A DNA stretch of 64,000 nucleotides from Melampsora larici-populina 98AG31 (lineage: Eukaryota; Basidiomycota; Pucciniomycetes; Pucciniales; Melampsoraceae): assembly GCF_000204055.1 (NCBI RefSeq), contig NW_006768767.1, forward strand, positions 1,408,498-1,472,497. Reading direction: 5' to 3'. The notes beneath the pieces are model-generated. The model was not told the origin of the DNA and ran no database searches. It saw nothing but the letters and a program-made list of their open reading frames with translations. Of the stretch, positions 58,320 through 64,000 are shown piece after piece. Made by a program: the position numbers and the translations under genes. Within the stretch, counting starts at the first letter, position 1. Every line of letters starts with the position of its first letter.

Positions 58320-61300
58320 ATGCCACCATTTGGATTCGATAGGGTAAGCCATTCACTACGAATGTACATCTGATCAGACCTTTTAAAACTGACTGATATA
58401 ATTTTTTTGTTTTGATTTGAAATTTAGGGTTCAGTTCATGTGGTTCAAGTTCCAGGTGCAGGTCAAAGAGGTATTGATGGAAATCATGATGATGGTACAA
58501 ATTCTCCATTTAGAACGATACAAGTTTTACAAAAATTCATTCAAAACTTTCGTATAGGTGATTCATTTATTTATCGGTAAGTTTGTTTTATCTACAAGAA
58601 AATTTTCATAATGAGAAATCCACTTTAAAAAAAAAAAGTTGAATTGAAAAGATGTATGTTTTTCTTTTTTGGTTTTTTGGTTATATAGTGATCGATTACG
58701 TACGAATTTGTTAGCCAAGGTTTATGCATTAGAAGTAGAGATGCAACATTTGATTGTTTATGATGAAGAACTAGCTCATTCTCTAACCAACTCACCTGGT
58801 GATATCCTTCCACTAGTTTGTTCATTTCAAAATTCATAGTTTTTTTTTCTTTTCATATCGTTTTATCTAACTGTTTATCTGTTTCGGTTTAGTTTGAATC
58901 GGCTGTAAGGAAAGTAGCAGAATCGATGTTGTTTCCACTTTCGAAATCAATCGAATTGAATGATGGAGATCGAGAATTAGAAATCGCGGGTGAAGGTGTA
59001 GATGATATACCTGATGTTCAAGTCACTTTACAGAGTGAGGCTCGCTTAATGCAGTTTCGTGACCTACTCGTACGTTTTCCAATCTTGCTTCTTGAGTTGA
59101 TCCTGATCCTTATCCAACTAATCAATGGTGATCTTTCAAACAACCTGTTCTTTTACTTTTGAATCATAGGCACCCAACATATCTAAATTAGTACGAATGC
59201 CTGGAATCGTCATCTCAGCTTCAACCCTTTCTTCTCGTGCAACAATGTTAAGTTTGAGATGTAAAGTGTGCAGTCATCCTCAAAAGATCACAGTCCAAGG
59301 TGGTTTTACTGGATTTACCTTACCAAGAGTTTGTGCTGGAGTACCAGCTGCAGGTGATCGAAAAGAATGTCCATTGGATCCTTATGTGATTGTACATGAG
59401 AAATCTAGATTTGTAGATCAACAATCGGTTAAATTACAAGAAGCTCCTGATATGGTACCGGTTGGGGAATTACCTCGTCATATTTTATTATCGGTGGATC
59501 GCTATCTTACTGCAAGAGTCGTTCCGGGTTCTCGTATCATTGCTACTGGAATTTATTCTACTTTTAATAGTTCAGGAAAAAATCAAGGTGCGATTGCATT
59601 GAGACAACCTTACCTTAGAGTGGTCGGATTAGAGATTGATCGGGATGGTAATGGAGTTAATGGAAGAGGACGACAACAATTCACGGTTGAGGAAGAAGAT
59701 GAATTTAATGCGATGGCTCGTAGTCAAGATTTCTATCAACGGTTTACTGATTCGATTGCTCCTTCGATTTATGGAAATCAAGATATTAAGAAAGCAGTGG
59801 TTTGTTTATTGATGGGAGGATCTAAAAAGATTCTGCCAGATGGAATGCGATTGAGGGGTGATATTAATGTGTTATTACTTGGTGATCCAGGAACGGCTAA
59901 ATCTCAATTACTCAAGTTTGTAGAGAAAGTTTCACCTATTTCGGTTTATACATCTGGAAAAGGATCATCAGCTGCAGGTTTGACTGCATCTGTTCAACGA
60001 GATGCTCAATCAAGAGAGTTTTATCTTGAAGGAGGTGCAATGGTTTTAGCAGATGGTGGAGTGGTCTGTATAGATGAATTTGATAAGATGAGGGATGAAG
60101 ATAGAGTAGCGATTCATGAAGCGATGGAACAACAAACGATTTCGATTGCTAAAGCTGGGATTACGACGATTTTGAATTCGAGAACAAGTGTTCTGGCTGC
60201 TGCAAATCCAGTGTTTGGAAGATATGATGATATGAAGAGTCCAGGAGAGGTTTGTACTTTTATTTTTCCCCATACTACTTTTTTAGGTTTAGACCTTTAC
60301 TGATATTCTTGGATTGGCTTACTTGCGCTTTTTGGATCCACTTTTTAGAACATCGATTTTCAAACTACGATTTTGTCTCGATTTGATATGATTTTTATTG
60401 TTAAAGACGAACATGATGAATTACGAGATCGAGTAGGTTGACCTCCATTTGATCCTCACCTATCAATAGTGTAGCTCATCTTTCCGTTTTTTCCTAATAC
60501 TTCATAGACAATTGCAAGACATATCATGGCTTTACATATGAACCGAGCTACTGAAGCTCAAGCTCAAGGAGAAATTGATTTAGATAAGATGAAGAAATTT
60601 ATATCGTTTGCTAAGTCGTAAGTGATATAGATTCTACAATTAAGTTAATATTGAACAATGTCTAATCTTTTGAGACGATGGTTTTTTTGGATTAGACGAT
60701 GTGCTCCAAGACTTTCACCTGAAGCAGCAGAGAAGTTAAGTTCACATTTTGTTTCGTTAAGGAAACAGGTTCAACAGGTTGAGCGGGATAACAATGAGAG
60801 GTCTTCTATACCGATCACTATCAGGTGAGTTGTATCCCAATCCTTGTCCGATTTTCACTCTTTGTGTGTTGTATAGAGTAGAATACTGATGGATGCTTTA
60901 TGAATCAGACAACTTGAAGCTATCATTCGAATATCAGAATCATTAGCGAAATTAACCCTAAGTCCAACTGTACAAGATCATCATGTAGAAGAATCGATTA
61001 GATTATTTAAATTTTCAACTATGGATGCAGTTCAAGCTGGTAATATAGAAGGGATCAGTAAAGGAGAATTACAAGAAGAAATCACGAAAGTAGAAGCTGA
61101 GATTAGAAGGCGATTACCGATTGGTTGGAGTACGAGTTATGCTAGTCTTGTTAAAGAGTTTGTTCAACAACAAGGTTATAGTTCTCATTCACTTGAAAGA
61201 ACTTTATATATATTGGATAAAAGAGAAGTGATTAGGTAATTGAGTTTTTTTGTTTCCTTTTGTCTTGATCTATGTATGATGAAAATAATTAACTTTTTTT

Positions 61301-61374
61301 TAACTTTTTGTGGTTGTTTTGATTTTGATAGGTTCACAGGACAGAAAAGAACTGTACAAAGAGTTGGGGCTTGA
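58320..61374 (+). CDS. MCM5: DNA replication licensing factor Mcm5
   Basis: Ten exons (58320-58343, 58428-58576, 58689-58815, 58893-59069, 59170-60249, 60349-60432, 60508-60617, 60696-60824, 60909-61235, 61332-61374) join to 2250 nt, 749 residues. N-terminal domain with a zinc finger (Cys about 190, 193, 214, 226: LRCKVCSH ... RVC ... KEC). AAA+ core: Walker A GDPGTAKS (about 397), Walker [11 protein letters not shown] (about 457), arginine finger ILSRFDMIF (about 530). The C-terminal winged-helix region ends [12 protein letters not shown]. It is one of six subunits of the MCM2-7 replicative helicase, loaded at origins in G1 and activated in S phase in the nucleus. Confidence 0.97.
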
Positions 61375-61978
61375 TAAATGATTTTGATTCTAGGTTTTGT
61401 GATTGTAAAGAAATGGATAGAATTAATCTCACAGAGTGACTTTATCCTCCAAATCACTTGCTTAAATTGGGCTGCTATTTTTTGATATCTCCTTTTGAAA
61501 ATTTGTTGTATTATTTTTTGGGATTTTTTTTATTTGGATGGCATTAATTGTTTATAGCGCAAATTTGTTTGCTTGAAAATATCTTTGAGGTTAAAAAGTA
61601 TTGATTTATTTATGAAAGATTGAGTGAGGTGTGGCTGATCAAAAGGGTATTATTACAAAACCTTGCTTAAAGTTCCTTGATGACTAATCTGTGCACTTTG
61701 CTTGACTTGCAAGATGGGTGGCTGAATGCTGCCTGATCTATTGAGTTTCTGTGAGTCTGAAATGACTCGGGTATTTAATATTGACTCGAAGACGGTACGG
61801 TACCAAATTTCGTCATGATCGATCACAGGCCGCGCGTCGTCATAGACAATTGGTTCGATCATTAACCTCATTCTCAAATAGTCAAAACGAATCCTCACAC
61901 AAGAATCATAATACCGGTCATCAAAGTCGTTTACCTCAAGCTTCTACTACGAATTCTCACCAATTGTTTTAATTCAAA
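61375..61978. other. Intergenic, MCM5 3' flank and beta-3 promoter
   Basis: About 600 bp. The MCM5 end has T-rich and A-rich runs; the second half carries cgcgcg-containing sequence (gccgcgcgtcg near 61830) and ggtaccgtaccg just before the proteasome gene. No open frame supported. Confidence 0.45.
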
Positions 61979-63003
61979 ATGGTTAGTTTATAGGAAGCCT
62001 GCAATGAACTTTCCATTTCGAGTTGTATAGATAGATCGCTCTCAAATCAAAAGAAATCGCAACTTCTTCACTTCAGAATCAACCTGTAGAAGCTGACTAT
62101 TTATATGCTTTTAGTCAATCATGGAATTAAACGGTGGCTCCGTCATAGCCATGGTGGGAAAAGATTGTGTAGCGATTGCTTGTGATCTTAGATTGGGAAA
62201 CCAAGCATTGACTGTAGCTTGTAACTTTGAAAAGGTGAGTTGACTTCTTCTTAGGCTTAGTAAGTCAGATTGCTGATATGGTTTTGTGGATTTACATAGG
62301 TCTTTCCTGTGACGGATAAGGTTTATATTGGTCTTCCTGGACTTGCTTCTGATACTGTGACTCTGTTCGTAACACTCAAGATACTTGCGAAGTTGAAAAG
62401 AAGATGATTTGGAATGCTACTCTAATCCTTCATTTCAAATTATAGGAGACAACAATTTAGACATCGAGTTAATATGTACAAGATGAAAGAAGAACGTACA
62501 ATCGAACCGGAGACCATGGCACATTTGGTTTCGTCTACATTATATCAGAAACGGTAAGTGAGAAAGAACTCTCTGATAAACTTGTAAGGTGATGAGCTTA
62601 CGTTTTTTCATCCTTATAGTTTTGGGCCTTACTTTGTTGAACCTGTGATTGCTGGATTGAATTCTAAAAACGAACCGTTTATTGCTGCTACTGATCTGAT
62701 TGGATGTATCAAGTAAGTCATCGATCTAGATCATTTTCCTCAACATCTTGATAGTACTCTGATTGAGAATCTCTCAGTTTTGCCAAAGATTTTGTGGTCT
62801 CAGGAACAGCTTCAGATAAACTGTTTGGAATGGCAGAAGCACTCTGGGAACCTAATCTAGAACCTGAAGATCTTTTTGAGACGATTAGTCAATCATTGAT
62901 GAATGCGATGGATCGAGACGCTTATTCAGGTTGGGGAGCAGTGGTTTGGATCATTCAGAAAGATCAAATCATCAAACGAGTTTTGAAGAGTCGAATGGAC
63001 TGA
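61979..63003 (+). CDS. PUP3: 20S proteasome subunit beta-3
   Basis: Six exons (61979-61981, 62115-62234, 62300-62364, 62446-62553, 62620-62712, 62778-63003) join to 615 nt, 204 residues (mammalian PSMB3 is 205). The first exon is only the ATG, followed by gttagt. The protein reads [79 protein letters not shown], and ends [17 protein letters not shown], all typical of beta-3. There is no processed propeptide or catalytic Thr; beta-3 is a structural member of the two inner rings, found in nucleus and cytosol. Confidence 0.95.
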
Positions 63004-64000
63004 AGATGTCTTGTGTTAATGTTTTGTTTACTTTTAAATGTTTTTATCCTAAAGTTGGGTTTCCAAAAATTTTCAATATGGGCAATCATTTGCAATTGCT
63101 TAAGATTCATTTAACGACTCCTCTTGCTGAAGGTGGTATGGTAGCCTTTTGATTATAATTCTGCTCACACAGTGTTCCACTAAAAGATCAGCCACTGATT
63201 CAAAGGCTGATCTGAAGTCGAATCATCCGAAGTAGATATGGAAATGCCCCTGATGAAAAACTCCCGGGAGCCCTTGTAAGGTAATCCATATGGAGAAGGT
63301 CTGCCACTCCTCATGGATGGGCATATATTTTGTGGCTCAACAAAAAGCGATAAAATGTGGTTGTGCATTAGAATCAGTTGCAATTTTGAACTTGAGATCC
63401 AACTTTGACGACTCCATTGGACCATAAGCCTCACAACTAAGCATGTCAGCAAAATTTAAGTCCCAATTGCTGCCACATTTATGCGTCTTGAAACTTGGGC
63501 ATGAGTTCTGGGTTTTGAATTACGAGTTCATCATCATTGCAGTAATTTGATCTTGTCTAGGTGCTCAGGGCTGAAGGGTTGATCATTGAACATCTCATAT
63601 ACCCAAGGTCTGAAATGCTTTACTCTGAGTTCTTTTTCATCAATGATGGTAACTTATAAACTCTGAGGAGGTGAGTTCTTTCGAGTAGGTACCACTCAAG
63701 CAAATATCTTTGCAGTGAACCCCAATTCACAATCCAGTTGGCTAATTCCTGTCTGAAAGGATTTAGCTCATTTACATAAAACTGGCGTATTCCCTGAGGA
63801 TAACTTTGAGAGTTACACAACCATGGCGGTACCCTTGCATAGCTTGCAAAGATTTCCAAAGATGAACCAAAGATTGTGAATTTTCTCTCCAAGAAAGGTA
63901 AATGAGATTGAAGAGATGGAATCCCTATATTTGTTAGGCGAGGCTCGGTGTAAACTACCACTTACACACATACAATCAAACCTTGCACCCTTACAACTTG
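63004..64000. other. Right edge, no gene recognised
   Basis: Minus-strand frames at 63180-63452 and 63620-63961 (the latter with SLQSHLPFLERKFTIFGSSL) could be parts of a gene running off the window, but no domain is recognised. Confidence 0.35.

Noticed and set aside
63620..63961. 113-aa minus-strand frame as a gene
   Set aside because: No domain, no supported splice partner within the window; left as unassigned.
1..64000. CRISPR array, rRNA, tRNA or integrated viral genes
   Set aside because: No regular direct repeats with spacers, no rRNA stretches, and no tRNA A/B-box pair found by eye; all coherent coding blocks are eukaryotic genes or DNA transposons.

Overview
The window looks like nuclear DNA of a basidiomycete, most likely a rust fungus (Pucciniales, Melampsora-like). 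Grounds: AT-rich sequence, housekeeping genes broken by many short GT-AG introns (mostly 60-120 nt), short intergenic gaps in gene islands, and long stretches of decayed DNA transposons. The organism call is inference; no rRNA or tRNA gene was seen to anchor it.

Layout. 0.1-3.7 kb: a fungal BTB/POZ gene (-) and a GA4-desaturase/AsaB-like hydroxylase gene (+). 5.9-7.4 kb: an unrecognised gene with a tandemly duplicated two-exon cassette. 8.5-11.6 kb: an APQ12-like two-helix membrane protein (-), a small coiled-coil protein (+) and V-ATPase subunit c'' (-). 11.6-26.3 kb: transposon-rich DNA with an inverted-repeat element interrupted by another insertion, a tandem pair of sequences in which the second copy lacks two GT...AG segments of the first, a partly readable polytopic membrane-protein gene, a Mutator-like MITE and a Harbinger element nested in an older one. 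26.9-31.1 kb: a large low-complexity fungal protein. 31.7-32.3 kb: a fold-back element with 9-bp target duplications. 35.8-43.7 kb: a secreted or glycosylated protein, VPS39 (HOPS) and SEC11 (signal peptidase). 47.6-52.3 kb: a small TA-flanked MITE and an apparently complete 4.6-kb DNA transposon with 8-bp target duplications. 55.1-63.0 kb: a small hypothetical gene, thymidylate synthase, MCM5 and proteasome beta-3.

How the genes relate. Thymidylate synthase and MCM5 are divergent, 219 bp apart, and that gap carries CGCG-containing sites of the MCB/E2F type, which suggests shared S-phase control. VPS39 and SEC11 are also divergent (272 bp). Otherwise the housekeeping genes (vacuolar acidification, ER signal cleavage, vacuole tethering, proteasome, replication) are functionally independent islands between repeats.

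Exon boundaries given for the housekeeping genes were derived by hand from GT-AG signals and family conservation; in each such case the joined exon length is a multiple of three. The BTB gene, the membrane-protein gene and the transposase gene are only partly resolved.
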